A stretch of DNA of 43,708 nucleotides from JAPXSY01 sp034003585 (lineage in GTDB: Bacteria > Verrucomicrobiota > Kiritimatiellia > RFP12 > UBA1067), in NCBI GenBank assembly GCA_034003585.1, contig JAVEYH010000015.1, positions 1 to 43,708 on the forward strand. Reading direction: 5' to 3'. A program made the translations under genes and the position numbers. The notes under the pieces are model-generated. The model did not search any database. It was not told the origin of the DNA and saw only the letters and a list, made by a program, of their open reading frames with translations. This document shows positions 8,534 to 17,500 of the stretch, in pieces; positions within the stretch are counted from its first letter, which is position 1; every line of letters starts with the position of its first letter.

Positions 8534-10546
8534 ATGCCGGTCACGCCACGCCGCCAGCGCCTGTTGGATGACCCGTATCTTCTGCCGTATGCGGAGATCA
8601 TCCGTCGGCGTGCCGGACTGGCCGACCGGCGCGAGGCGGCCCTGTCCCAAGGTCCGGGCAAGCTGGCGGAGTTCGCCTGCGCGCACGAGTATTACGGGCT
8701 TCACCGAACCGATGCGGGATGGGTTTTCCGGGAGTGGGCGCCGAACGCCACGGCGCTGTGGCTGGTGGGGGATTTCTCGGAGTGGCAGATTCAGGAGCCC
8801 TTCCGGCTGCAGCGGATCCCGGGGCGGGAGGTCTGGGAGGTGCGGCTGGCTCCGGATGCGGTGCGTCACGGGCAGCACTACCGGTTGGAGATGGTGTGGG
8901 ACGGCGGGCGCGGCGAGCGCATTCCGGCTTACGCGCGCCGGGTGGTGCAGAATCCCGGGACCCTGCTGTTTGCGGCCCAGGTGTGGGACCCGGAGCCCTA
9001 CGTCTGGCGCAATCCTGTCTTTCAGGTGCCGGACCGGGTGCCGCTGATCTACGAGGCGCATGTCGGCATGGCGCAGGAGCGGGAGGGGGTCGGCGGCTAC
9101 ACGGAGTTCCGCGAGCGGATTCTGCCGCGGATCAAGCGGGCCGGATACAATACGATCCAGCTCATGGCGGTGATGGAGCATCCGTATTACGGCTCGTTCG
9201 GGTATCACGTGTCCAGTTTCTTCGCCTGCTCCTCACGCTTCGGCACCCCCGAGGATCTGAAAGCGCTGGTGGATGCGGCGCACGGCGAGGGGCTCGCCGT
9301 GATCATGGATGTTGTGCATTCGCACGCGGTCAAAAACGAGCGCGAGGGGCTATCGCGTTTCGACGGGACGCCCTACCAGTATTTCCATGACGGGTTGCGC
9401 GGCTGGCACGAGGCGTGGGATTCGCGCTGTTTCGATTACGGCAAGACCGACGTGCTGCACTTCCTGCTCTCCAACTGCCGTTACTGGCTGGACGAGTTCC
9501 GGTTCGACGGGTTCCGCTTTGACGGGATCACCAGCATGTTGTACCTGCACCACGGGCTCGGCGTGGATTTCGTGGATTACAGCCAGTATTTCGACGCCAC
9601 GGTGGACGAGGACGCGTGGGTCTACTGCCGTCTCGCGAACCGCGTGATCCATCAGGTGCGGCCGGATGCGCTGACCGTGGCCGAAGACGTGAGCGGCATG
9701 CCGGGCCTCGCCGCGCCGCTGGAGGATGACGGGGCGGGATTTGATTACCGGATGGCCATGGGGGTGCCCGAGTGCTGGTTCCGTCTGGTGCGCGATGTGC
9801 GCGATGAGGATTGGAGCATCGGATACCTGTGGCATGAGCTGACCAACCGGCGCGCGGATGAGCGGACGGTCAACTACGTGGAGAGCCATGATCAGGCGCT
9901 GGTGGGCGGCAAAACGCTTTTTTTCCAATTGGTCGACGCGGCGGTGTATGACGCCATGCTGCGCTCGATGCGGCATCTCAAGGCGGAACGCGGTGTGGCG
10001 CTGCACAAATTGGCCCGGTTGGCCACGCTGGCGACCGCAGGCCACGGGTATCTCAATTTCATGGGCAATGAGTTCGGCCATCCCGAGTGGATCGATTTCC
10101 CGCGCGAGGGCAACGGATTCTCCTACCGGTATGCGCGCCGGCAGTGGGCGCTGCGCGATAACCCGGAACTGCTCTACTGGTGCCTGGGCGAGTTTGATGC
10201 GGCGATGCTGGAAAAGGTCACGCGGTACCGGGCGCTCGAAGGGACCCTGCCGCGCCGTCTCTTCGTTTCCGACCGGGAGAAGATTCTGGTGTTCGAACGG
10301 GGGCCGCTGATTTTCCTCTTCAATTTCCACACCCACGCTTCGGTCACCGATTTCGCGGTGCTGGTGCCCCCCGGTTCCTATCACTGGGTGATGGACAGCG
10401 ATGAGGAGCGTTTCGGGGGCCAGGGCCGGATCGCGGCGGGGCAGTCTTTTACGCTGATCGCCGAACAGCGCGACCGGGAGTTGTGCCACACCATCCGCAT
10501 CTACCTGCCCTGCCGGACCGCGATGGTGCTGGAACGCAGGGTCTGA
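8534..10546 (+). CDS. glgB: 1,4-alpha-glucan branching enzyme (GH13, CBM48)
   Basis: 670 aa; makes alpha-1,6 branches in glycogen. An N-terminal CBM48 (about 55-130, WAPNATALWLVGDFSEW) precedes the GH13 barrel. Nucleophile Asp330 (GFRFDGITSM), acid/base Glu384 (TVAEDVSG) and Asp453 (ESHDQALVG) are all present. Motifs such as YGSFGYHVSSFFA and the WIDFPREGN region with the ending VFERGPLIFLFNFH resemble eukaryotic-type (GH13_8) branching enzymes rather than E. coli GlgB. The start has a near-perfect AAGGAGG. It lies 31 bases after glgA, so the two form an operon. It converges with the M50 gene, 16 bases apart. Confidence 0.93.
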   Translation: MPVTPRRQRLLDDPYLLPYAEIIRRRAGLADRREAALSQGPGKLAEFACAHEYYGLHRTDAGWVFREWAPNATALWLVGDFSEWQIQEPFRLQRIPGREVWEVRLAPDAVRHGQHYRLEMVWDGGRGERIPAYARRVVQNPGTLLFAAQVWDPEPYVWRNPVFQVPDRVPLIYEAHVGMAQEREGVGGYTEFRERILPRIKRAGYNTIQLMAVMEHPYYGSFGYHVSSFFACSSRFGTPEDLKALVDAAHGEGLAVIMDVVHSHAVKNEREGLSRFDGTPYQYFHDGLRGWHEAWDSRCFDYGKTDVLHFLLSNCRYWLDEFRFDGFRFDGITSMLYLHHGLGVDFVDYSQYFDATVDEDAWVYCRLANRVIHQVRPDALTVAEDVSGMPGLAAPLEDDGAGFDYRMAMGVPECWFRLVRDVRDEDWSIGYLWHELTNRRADERTVNYVESHDQALVGGKTLFFQLVDAAVYDAMLRSMRHLKAERGVALHKLARLATLATAGHGYLNFMGNEFGHPEWIDFPREGNGFSYRYARRQWALRDNPELLYWCLGEFDAAMLEKVTRYRALEGTLPRRLFVSDREKILVFERGPLIFLFNFHTHASVTDFAVLVPPGSYHWVMDSDEERFGGQGRIAAGQSFTLIAEQRDRELCHTIRIYLPCRTAMVLERRV

Positions 10547-10562
10547 TCAGCCCGCGCCGCGG

Positions 10563-11411
10563 TCACTCTTTGCGCACATCGACGCGGGTCACGCCGCGCC
10601 GCGCATACGGCGGGGGACTCACCACCGCCTTGCCGTCATCCGGCGGCGGTGTGGCGGAGGCCCGGCCCCCCATGAAGGGGAAGCCGTCAAACGGGGAGGG
10701 CGCGCGCGCCGCGCGCTCTTCCGCCAGAACCATGCGGTATTCGCCTTCCGCGGACTGATAGATGAAGTAGGCGATCAGCAGGCGGATCAGCTTGAATCCG
10801 TCAAAGCGGCCGGTGAACAGTGAGTACAGCACCGAAAGCCCCAGCAGCAGGGCGAGGAAGCGGCCGATGCGTGAGGCGATCCAGGTGGCGCGCAGGCGCG
10901 TCATGAAAAATTGCTGCAGGATCGCACGCAGCATCCGTCCGCCATCCATCGGGAAGGCGGGCAACAGATTGAAGAGAAACAGCGTCGCATTCAGCGCGCC
11001 GATCTGCAGGAAGACAAAGCGGTCCCAGCCGCTTGCGAACAGCAGGTGACCGTCGCGGAAGGTTGCGCCCGGCAGCAACAGTCCGCCCAGGGCCAGGCCC
11101 AGGCTGACCGCGGGACCGGCTGCCGCCATGAGCCATTCCTGCCACGCTTTGCGCGGCACCGAGAGCAGCGTGGCGCACCCGCCCATCATCATCAGCGTGA
11201 TGTCCCGGACACGGCACCCGAAGGCCATGGCGGTCAGGCTGTGCCCCAGTTCATGCAGCGTCACGGAAAGCAGCAGGACGATTCCGGCCGCCAGGCCGTG
11301 GAGGGGATTGGGAAAATCACCCATCAGAATGATCACGAGAATGATCAGGGAGGCATCCAGACGGATCGGGATGCCGAAAACGGTGCAGAGGCGGTATGAG
11401 GATCGGAGCAT
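10563..11411 (-). CDS. site-2 protease family membrane metalloprotease (M50)
   Basis: 282 aa polytopic membrane protein that cuts substrates within the membrane. The zinc motif is intact: His53-Glu54-Leu-Gly-His57 (LHELGH). The third ligand is Asp156 in LLPAFPMDGGR. About six hydrophobic segments are visible. The tail after residue 240 is hydrophilic and carries no PDZ or CBS domain, so it is a short SpoIVFB/Rip-like form. Start 11411 (MLRSSYRL) was chosen because the longer open frame overlaps manA. It begins only 19 bases after the manA stop and has no clear ribosome site, so it probably relies on manA transcription and perhaps coupling. The substrate is unknown. Confidence 0.85.
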   Translation of the reverse strand: MLRSSYRLCTVFGIPIRLDASLIILVIILMGDFPNPLHGLAAGIVLLLSVTLHELGHSLTAMAFGCRVRDITLMMMGGCATLLSVPRKAWQEWLMAAAGPAVSLGLALGGLLLPGATFRDGHLLFASGWDRFVFLQIGALNATLFLFNLLPAFPMDGGRMLRAILQQFFMTRLRATWIASRIGRFLALLLGLSVLYSLFTGRFDGFKLIRLLIAYFIYQSAEGEYRMVLAEERAARAPSPFDGFPFMGGRASATPPPDDGKAVVSPPPYARRGVTRVDVRKE

Positions 11412-11430
11412 AAGGGGACCGGCGGGCGTG

Positions 11431-12420
11431 TCAGAGGGTGGTGACGTACAAGGTTGCTTCGGGTCGGGGGGTGAACGTTTGCGCGGTGGCCGCGGCCGGG
11501 AGGAGAAGGCTGGCACCCGGAACGAGCGTGATGGGGTGGTGGCGTTCCTCCGCAGCGGCCACCGTCACGCAACCCGCTGCCGCGAAGAACGCGAGGAAGC
11601 TGGTGCCGTCCGGTTCCACGCGCAGCGGTTCGCGCAGGTCCAGCCGGCGCATGCTGAAGGCGGGACAGGAGAGGATCGCGGGCCCGTCGAGCGCGGCGCC
11701 CGTCGCGGAAGGGGGCTGCGGCGTGATGAGCTGAGGCGGGGGAAGGGACCAGTCGATCGCTGCCAGGCCCCGGTCGATCTGGAGCGGCCGCGCCTGGCCG
11801 TCGGGCCCGGTGCGGTTCCAGTCGAACAGCCGGTAGGTCGTGTTGGCGTTTTGCTGCACCTCGTAAATCAGGCACCCCTCGCCGATGGCGTGCGCCAGCC
11901 CACCCGGAAGGAAAAGAGCCTGGCCGGGCCGCGGTTCGAATGAAAGGAGTTGCTCCGTTACCGTGCCGTCCGCCAGGGCGGCGCGCAGCGTCTTTGGGGT
12001 CACCCGCGGTTTGAGGCCGGCGTAGAGCAGCGCGCCGGGCGCGCAGTCGAGGACGATCCACGCTTCGGTTTTGGGTTCCCCTCCCGCACGTGCGGCGCAT
12101 GCCTCGTTGGGGTGGACCTGCACGCTCAGACGGTCCGACGCGTCGAGGAGTTTGAACAGCAGCGGGAACCGCGCAGGATCCGGCGCACGCGTGCCGGTGA
12201 GCGCCACACCGTATCGGGAGGTCAGTTCCGCCAGCGTCTGTCCCGCGAACGGGCCGTCCGAGACGGCGCTCATGCCGTCCGGATGGGCTGAAATCTCCCA
12301 GGACTCCGCACACACCGCAGGCACGCCGGTGCGGTGGTAAAGCGTCCGGAAGCGGTTGCCGCCCCACAGGGAACATTGGTAGACAGGCTGGAAAACCAAA
12401 GGTGAGAGAGGGGGATTCAT
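11431..12420 (-). CDS. manA: mannose-6-phosphate isomerase, class I type
   Basis: 329 aa; interconverts mannose-6-phosphate and fructose-6-phosphate, cytoplasmic. Cupin metal ligands are visible: Gln/His in SVQVHPNEA, Glu in PKTEAW, and His in LPGGLAHAIGEG. QQNANTTYRLFDW is the usual downstream signature. It is shorter than E. coli ManA (391 aa) and resembles the compact Firmicutes/Bacteroidetes type. Start 12420 (MNPPLSP) lies 10 bases after a good -10 hexamer and has no Shine-Dalgarno beyond CCGGA. It is first in a two-gene unit with the M50 protease. Mannose could come from glycan breakdown encoded elsewhere; that link is inference. Confidence 0.9.
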   Translation of the reverse strand: MNPPLSPLVFQPVYQCSLWGGNRFRTLYHRTGVPAVCAESWEISAHPDGMSAVSDGPFAGQTLAELTSRYGVALTGTRAPDPARFPLLFKLLDASDRLSVQVHPNEACAARAGGEPKTEAWIVLDCAPGALLYAGLKPRVTPKTLRAALADGTVTEQLLSFEPRPGQALFLPGGLAHAIGEGCLIYEVQQNANTTYRLFDWNRTGPDGQARPLQIDRGLAAIDWSLPPPQLITPQPPSATGAALDGPAILSCPAFSMRRLDLREPLRVEPDGTSFLAFFAAAGCVTVAAAEERHHPITLVPGASLLLPAAATAQTFTPRPEATLYVTTL

Positions 12421-12430
12421 TCCGGTTGCC

Positions 12431-12459
12431 AGTGTAACGGGGCCGGGGCGCGAATGCAA
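12431..12459 (-). promoter_or_regulatory. sigma70-type promoter of manA
   Basis: On the minus strand: TTGCAT (12459-12454), 17-bp spacer, TACACT (12436-12431), then ten bases to the ATG. The predicted transcription start falls about 3-4 bases before the start codon, so the leader is almost absent. Confidence 0.65.
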
Positions 12460-12790
12460 GAGAGGAGCCCGCACGGTTGCCTGAGCGCGAAGCGCATGAT
12501 CTTCGACGGCCTCTCCGCCGGAAAGAAGGCCAAACGCTGCTTCGGGGAAAACGACGCATGAAAAACAACTCACCGCGCTATCGCCTGCGTGCATTTGTGA
12601 TGGCAAGTCAGGTTGTTTGACGATTCCGGTGCCGGCCCCGACGTTTCCTGCCCCATATTCTTTACGCGCCGGGTCTATAGCTTCTCCTTCCTGCCCCCCT
12701 AACTCCTCTGGTATGCTTTTCCGTAACCGCGCACACGCGGCCGCCCGGATTGTCCGGACGTGCCGGAGAAGCGGTAAGGGAGCGGAGCGG
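12460..12790. other. intergenic region, no gene seen
   Basis: About 330 bases between divergent manA and the ThiF-like gene. A 13-base match (CGCATGATCTTCG, near 12499) to the inside of the 255-bp mobile elements is the only recognisable sequence. TATGCT at 12713-12718 could be a -10 for the ThiF-like gene, with only a poor -35 upstream. Confidence 0.5.
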
Positions 12791-13534
12791 ATGCGATACC
12801 GGAAACAGATCATGGCGCCGTGCTTCGGGGAGGCGACGCAACGCCGTCTCGCCGCCGCCACCATCGCCATCGTGGGGTGCGGGGGACTCGGCACCTGGCA
12901 GGCGGAGCTGCTGGCGCGCATGGGCGTCGGACGGCTGCGCCTTGCGGATGACGATCAGGTCACGCTCGAAAATCTGCACCGGCAGATCCTGTTCACGGAG
13001 CGGGACGCGGCGGCGGGCCGCCTGAAAGTGCGCGCTGCCGCCGCGCGGCTGAGGGAGATCAACGCCGGCGTGACGGTCGAGGCCTGTGAGGCCCGGATCA
13101 CACGCGACAATTTCGACGCCTTTGCCGCGGGCGCCGATCTGGTGCTGGACGCCACGGATCACGCGCCGACGCGTTTTCTGATCAACGACTTCTGCGTGGC
13201 GCGCGCGATCCCGTGGATCTACACGGGTGTGGCGGGCGGCGAGGGGCTGATCCTGCCGGTGTTGCCGCCCGGCGGGCCCTGTCTGCGCTGCCTCTATCCC
13301 GAGCCGCCCGAACCGGACGAGACCGCCAACTGCCTCACGGACGGCATTCTGCCCATGACCGTCGCGATGGCCGCCTCCCTGCAGATCGCCCAGGCGGTGC
13401 GCGTGCTGAACGGCACTGCGGAGCCCGGCACGCTCATCCGGTTCAACGTCTGGTCCGCGGCGTTACGCCGCGTCCGACTCGAACGCCTGCCCGACTGTCC
13501 CGGGTGCGGCGGAAAGGAGAGAGAAAGAACGTAA
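12791..13534 (+). CDS. ThiF/MoeB/HesA family E1-like adenylyltransferase
   Basis: 247 aa; this family adenylates the C-terminal glycine of ubiquitin-like sulfur carriers (ThiS, MoaD) for thiamine or molybdopterin synthesis. The nucleotide loop is at residues 29-34 (GCGGLG), followed by the conserved LADDDQVTLENLHRQILF. Two zinc-binding CxxC pairs are seen (PCLRCLYPE and CPGCGG). A cysteine in ETANCLTDGILP is at the position used for thioester or persulfide chemistry in relatives. ATG 12791 was chosen because family similarity begins there (MAPCFGEATQRRL) and GGGAGCGGAGCGG precedes it. No sulfur-carrier gene is next to it, so ThiF versus MoeB cannot be decided. Confidence 0.88.
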   Translation: MRYRKQIMAPCFGEATQRRLAAATIAIVGCGGLGTWQAELLARMGVGRLRLADDDQVTLENLHRQILFTERDAAAGRLKVRAAAARLREINAGVTVEACEARITRDNFDAFAAGADLVLDATDHAPTRFLINDFCVARAIPWIYTGVAGGEGLILPVLPPGGPCLRCLYPEPPEPDETANCLTDGILPMTVAMAASLQIAQAVRVLNGTAEPGTLIRFNVWSAALRRVRLERLPDCPGCGGKERERT

Positions 13535-13571
13535 GGGCGCAGAGGAGGAGGAAGAGAACGCCGAACGCTGA

Positions 13572-13721
13572 AATGAGGGGGAGTCGGGAACGCGGGCGTC
13601 CCCGCCCGCAACGGCCGCGGAGGACGAGGCGCTGAACACGCGCGGTTTTGTGTCGGACTGGTCCGCGGCGCGCATGCTCAGCACGAAGGAAATTGTGGGC
13701 ACACTGGGCCTGATGCGGTGA
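13572..13721 (+). pseudogene. possible coding remnant, C-terminal piece only
   Basis: Frame open from 13572 to a TGA at 13719-13721. The last 32 codons (DEALNTRGFVSDWSAARM, then LSTKEIVGTLGLMR) look protein-like in composition and codon use, but there is no start or ribosome site, and the 5' part runs into a dispersed palindromic repeat. I do not recognise the family. It may be the tail of a deleted gene, or chance. Confidence 0.25.
13587..13620. repeat. partial copy of the 255-bp element's internal palindrome
   Basis: GGGAACGCGGGCGTCC, then CCGCCCGCAA, matches the internal arm of the elements at 20031 and 29293 with one change, and is followed by a similar GGCCGCG. The terminal inverted repeats are absent, so this is a fragment or a related shorter repeat. 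Confidence 0.6.
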
Positions 13722-13734
13722 AAACGGGCGTTTC

Positions 13735-13763
13735 TTGAATATGCGGGACGGGGCGGTTACACT
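13735..13763 (+). promoter_or_regulatory. promoter predicting a leaderless mRNA
   Basis: TTGAAT (13735-13740), 17-bp spacer, TACACT (13758-13763), then GGGGGC and ATG at 13770. A start 7 bases after the -10 coincides with the A of ATG. The block recurs almost identically before the gene at 14544. Confidence 0.75.
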
Positions 13764-13769
13764 GGGGGC

Positions 13770-14306
13770 ATGAAAAAAACAAAGTTGCCGCTTTCCAGGG
13801 TTTATACCCTTATCGAGCCGGGGCCGGTTGTGCTGGTGACGACGGCGGATCGCGGTCGTCCGAATGTGATGACCCTCGCCTGGCATATGATGCTGGATTT
13901 CGAGCCCCCGCGGATCGGGATGGTGCTCAGCGAGCGGAATCACTCGTTCGCGGCTCTGCGCAAGACCAAGGAGTGTGTGATCAATCTTCCCTCTGTCGCC
14001 TTGCGTAAGGCGGTGGCCGGGTGCGGGAACACGTCGGGCCGCGACACGGATAAGTTCGCGGCGTTCGGCCTCACGCCGCGTCCGGCGAAACGGGTCGCGG
14101 CCCCGCTGATCGACGAATGCTTCGCCTCGCTCGAATGCGTGGTCACCGACACCCGCATGGTGCGGCAAGACAACCTGTTTGTGCTGGAGGTCGTGCAGGC
14201 ATGGATCGATCCGGCCTGCGGCCAGCCGAAGACGCTGCACCACTGCGGCGCGGAGAACTTTATGGTGGCCGGGCGGCGCATCACGCTGCCGTCGAAGAAG
14301 AAATGA
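13770..14306 (+). CDS. flavin reductase family protein (FMN-binding split barrel)
   Basis: 178 aa, cytoplasmic. Features of the flavin-reductase/FMN-binding split-barrel family: PVVLVTTADRGRPNVMTLAWHMMLDFEPPRIGMVL near residues 18-53, ERNHSFAALRKTKECVINLP, and SGRDTDKFAAFGL. Members bind FMN and may reduce flavins or act as stand-alone oxidoreductases; which applies here cannot be read from sequence. The gene has its own promoter directly against the ATG and no room for a ribosome site. The next gene has a nearly identical promoter. The C-terminus is lysine-rich (SKKK). Confidence 0.88.
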   Translation: MKKTKLPLSRVYTLIEPGPVVLVTTADRGRPNVMTLAWHMMLDFEPPRIGMVLSERNHSFAALRKTKECVINLPSVALRKAVAGCGNTSGRDTDKFAAFGLTPRPAKRVAAPLIDECFASLECVVTDTRMVRQDNLFVLEVVQAWIDPACGQPKTLHHCGAENFMVAGRRITLPSKKK

Positions 14307-14400
14307 TCCGGGGGCCACGAAGCCGGCCGGACGGCCGCGCCGCGAAAAAGCGCGGGAATTTTTCTCGGGACCGCGTTCTCGAAGCGGATGCGGCATGGTT

Positions 14401-14455
14401 CGAGTGCGAGTGCGAGTGCGAGTGCGAGGACGAGGACGTGAACGAGTACGTGAAC
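14401..14455. repeat. GAGTGC hexamer tract and related GTGAACGAG repeats
   Basis: About four consecutive GAGTGC-type hexamers, then GAGGAC units and two GTGAACG motifs. Similar text (GTGCGTGAACGAGAACGAGG) lies at 22289-22310. It sits between two genes and encodes nothing credible. The remainder of 14307-14508 shows no gene. Confidence 0.7.
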
Positions 14456-14508
14456 GGGGACAACGGAACGGATTCAACAAAGTTGAATCGCCCCCCGGCG
14501 GGCCTGTC

Positions 14509-14537
14509 TTGAATATCCGGGAGGGGTCGTTTACACT
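14509..14537 (+). promoter_or_regulatory. promoter predicting a leaderless mRNA, second copy
   Basis: TTGAAT (14509-14514), 17-bp spacer, TACACT (14532-14537), GGGGGC, ATG 14544. Spacing and flanks match the copy at 13735, including the ATGAAAAAA that follows. Confidence 0.75.
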
Positions 14538-14543
14538 GGGGGC

Positions 14544-17500
14544 ATGAAAAAACGGATGAGCCGGTTGATGGGGATGGGGGCGTTGGCGGTCATGGTCGCG
14601 TGCGGCGCGCGCGGGGGGACGCCGCCTGCGGCAAGCGGCGAGCCGGGACCGGTGCGGCGGTACGCGTTCGGCAACCTGACCGGCGGCGCGGTTTCCAATG
14701 CCGCGGGTCCGGGTGACGCCATGCTGAACAAAAAGGCTCCGGTCACGGGGGCGGGGCGCCTCGCCGGATCACGGGCCGCGGTACTCGACGCGGACGTCTT
14801 CTCCGCCCCGGCCGTGACGCAGGCCTCGAACGCTTTCACGGTGGCGGTCTGGCTGCGGCCGCTGGCCGCGGGCTCGAAAAAAGTGGGCGGCGGTTCCGGC
14901 GGGATGATCGTCTCGAACGGTAGCGGGTATTACGACGGGTGGCGCCTGCTCCTTCAGGATTGGCGGACGCGGCGCCCGACGGTCGAGCTGGGCAAAGAGA
15001 AGGGCGCGTTGAACGTGCAGGCGCGCGACGCGCTGAGCGCGGGATTCTGGAATCACCTCGCGGCCACTTGGGACGGCGCGCGCGTGCGCCTCTACGTCAA
15101 CGGCATGCTGTCGGCGGAAAAGCCGCACGCGGGGCCGCTCGTCCCGCCGCGCGGCGCACTCTGCGCGGGGTTCTCCGGATACGGGGTCGGCTCGCTCAAC
15201 ATGGCGATCGACACGCTCGCGGTGTATGACCGGGCCCTGCCGCCCGAGACCATCGCCCGGATCGCGCTGGACGGGGAGGCGTTGCCTGCCGGGTGTCTGC
15301 CGCTGCTGATCCGTGCGCAGACGGCGGCGGGTGCGGACGCGGTGGGCGAGGCGTCGCAGGCGTATCGGGCCCTGGCCGAGAAGCGGGATGCCTCTGACGT
15401 GTGGCGGCGCTGGGCCGCGCTCGCCGCGGTCCGGTTCGTCGAGACCGCTGCGGAACGCCGCGCGGGCGCCGAGGCGTGCGAGGCCCTGATTGCGGACCCG
15501 GCCGCCCCCGAGCCGCTGCGGGGCCAGGCGATCGAGTTTCTGGTGCAGATTTGCCACAAGGGGCTGGGCGGCGAATGGCTCTCCAGCCGGGTGCTGTCGG
15601 AGCTGCCGGGCCGTCTCGAACTGGATGCCGCGGGCCAGCGCCTGTTCGGACTCGCCCTGGCGCGGGCGTATCAGCGCGAACAGCGCTGGGACGCGGCCTA
15701 CGGCGTGTGCCGGCAGCTCCTCGAGTCCGCGGGGGATGATCCGGAGGCCGTCGCCGAAATCCGGCAGGAGTATGCCGGGTTGCTTTGGCGCGGCGGGAAG
15801 ACGGATGAGGCGCGCGCGCAGTATGCCGCGCTGGCGGCGGACAAGCGGCTGCCGGAGAGCGCGCGCGGGCTCGCCGCGCTGACCGTGGCGCAGGTGTGGC
15901 GCGGGGAGGGCAAGCACGCCGAAGCTGCCGCGGCATACCGCGCGGTGACGGGGACGGTCAGCCGGTTCACGCATCTGCTGGACGAGGCGCGCGCCGGAGC
16001 GGAGGCGAGCGACAACCTGCTGGCGGGCAGGCCCGCGCGCGATCCCGAGGCCAGCCGCCGGCGCCTCGCCCCGCTGCCCGAACCGGCGGTGCGCTTCGTC
16101 GTGTCGCCCAAAGGCCGGGACACGAATCCCGGGACGTTTGAACAGCCGTTCGCCACGCTGGAGCGCGCGCGCGGCGCGGTGCGTGCCGCCAAACGCGATG
16201 GAATCCTGCCGCCGGGCGGCGCCTGCGTGTTTTTGCGCGGCGGCCGCTATGCGGTGACCAACACGTTTGTCCTCGCGGAAGAGGACTCCGGGAACTTCGG
16301 CGCGCCGGTGGTGTATTGCGCCTGGCCCGGCGAACGGCCGGTGCTCGACGGCGGGTTCCGCGTGCGGGGATTCTGGCGCGTGCGCGATGCCGACACGCTC
16401 GGGCGGCTGCCCGCGGAGGCGCGCGGCCATGTCATGGTCGCGAACCTCACGAAGCAGGGATACGCCGCGCTGGAGGCCCAGGCGGCGTACGGGAGGTCCC
16501 AGACCAACGAGACGGTCCGCGAGCTGTTTCAGGACGGCCGGCCGCTGGAGATCGCCCGGTGGCCCAACGAGGCCTTTCTCGCGATGGAGGCCGCCAACAT
16601 CACCAACCTGACTTTCACCTGCCCGACCAACCGGTTGGCGCGCTGGACGCGGGCGGACGACCTGATGGCGAACGGCTACTGGTTCCACCTGTGGGCCGAA
16701 TGCACGGTTCCCGTGGCCGCGGTCGATGCGGCGACGGGAAGGTTCACGCTGCGGCAGAAGCCGTACCACAACATGCGCGCGGGGCGTCCCTTCTACGTGC
16801 TGAACCTGCTGGAGGAGATCGACCGGCCCGGCGAGTGGTTCCTCGACCGCGCCGCGGGGCGGCTCTACGTGTGGCCGCTCCGGCACCCGTGGCGCAGCAA
16901 GCTGACGCTGTCGCGGTGGGACCGCCCGTTTGTCGAGGCCCGCAAGGTGCAGGAGGTGGTGTTCCGCGGCCTGACCTTCGAGTACGGGCGGCAGAACGGC
17001 ATGGTGCTGGACGCCTGCGCCAACGTGCTTGTGGCGGGGAATGTGATCCGGCGCCTGGGCGGCACGGCGCTGCTCGTGACCCAAGGCGCGAACATCCGGA
17101 TTTACGGCAACCGGATGGAGACACTCGGGCACGCGGGCATGCGGGTCGAGGGCGGCAACCGCATCAACCTGACTTCCGGACACATCGTGATCGAAAACAA
17201 CGAGATCAGTCATTTCGCCCGTTGTTCGCGCACGTACAACCCCGCGCTGCTGCTCGACGGCTGCGGCGCGCGCGTGGCGCACAACCATTTCCACCACGCG
17301 CCGTCCAGCGCCATGCGGATCGAGGGCAACGACCACCTGATCGAGTTCAACCGGGTGGAGCACATGGTGCGGGAGTCGGATGACCAGGGCGGGATCGACA
17401 TGTGGTGCAACCCGTCCTACCGCGGGGTGGTGATCCGGTACAACCTGTGGCGGGACATCGGCGGGGGGCATGCGCCGTGCGGCCAGGCGGGCATCCGGTT

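Noticed and set aside
14401..14455. CRISPR-like array
   Set aside because: Units are 6 bases in direct tandem without spacers, and no cas gene is present.
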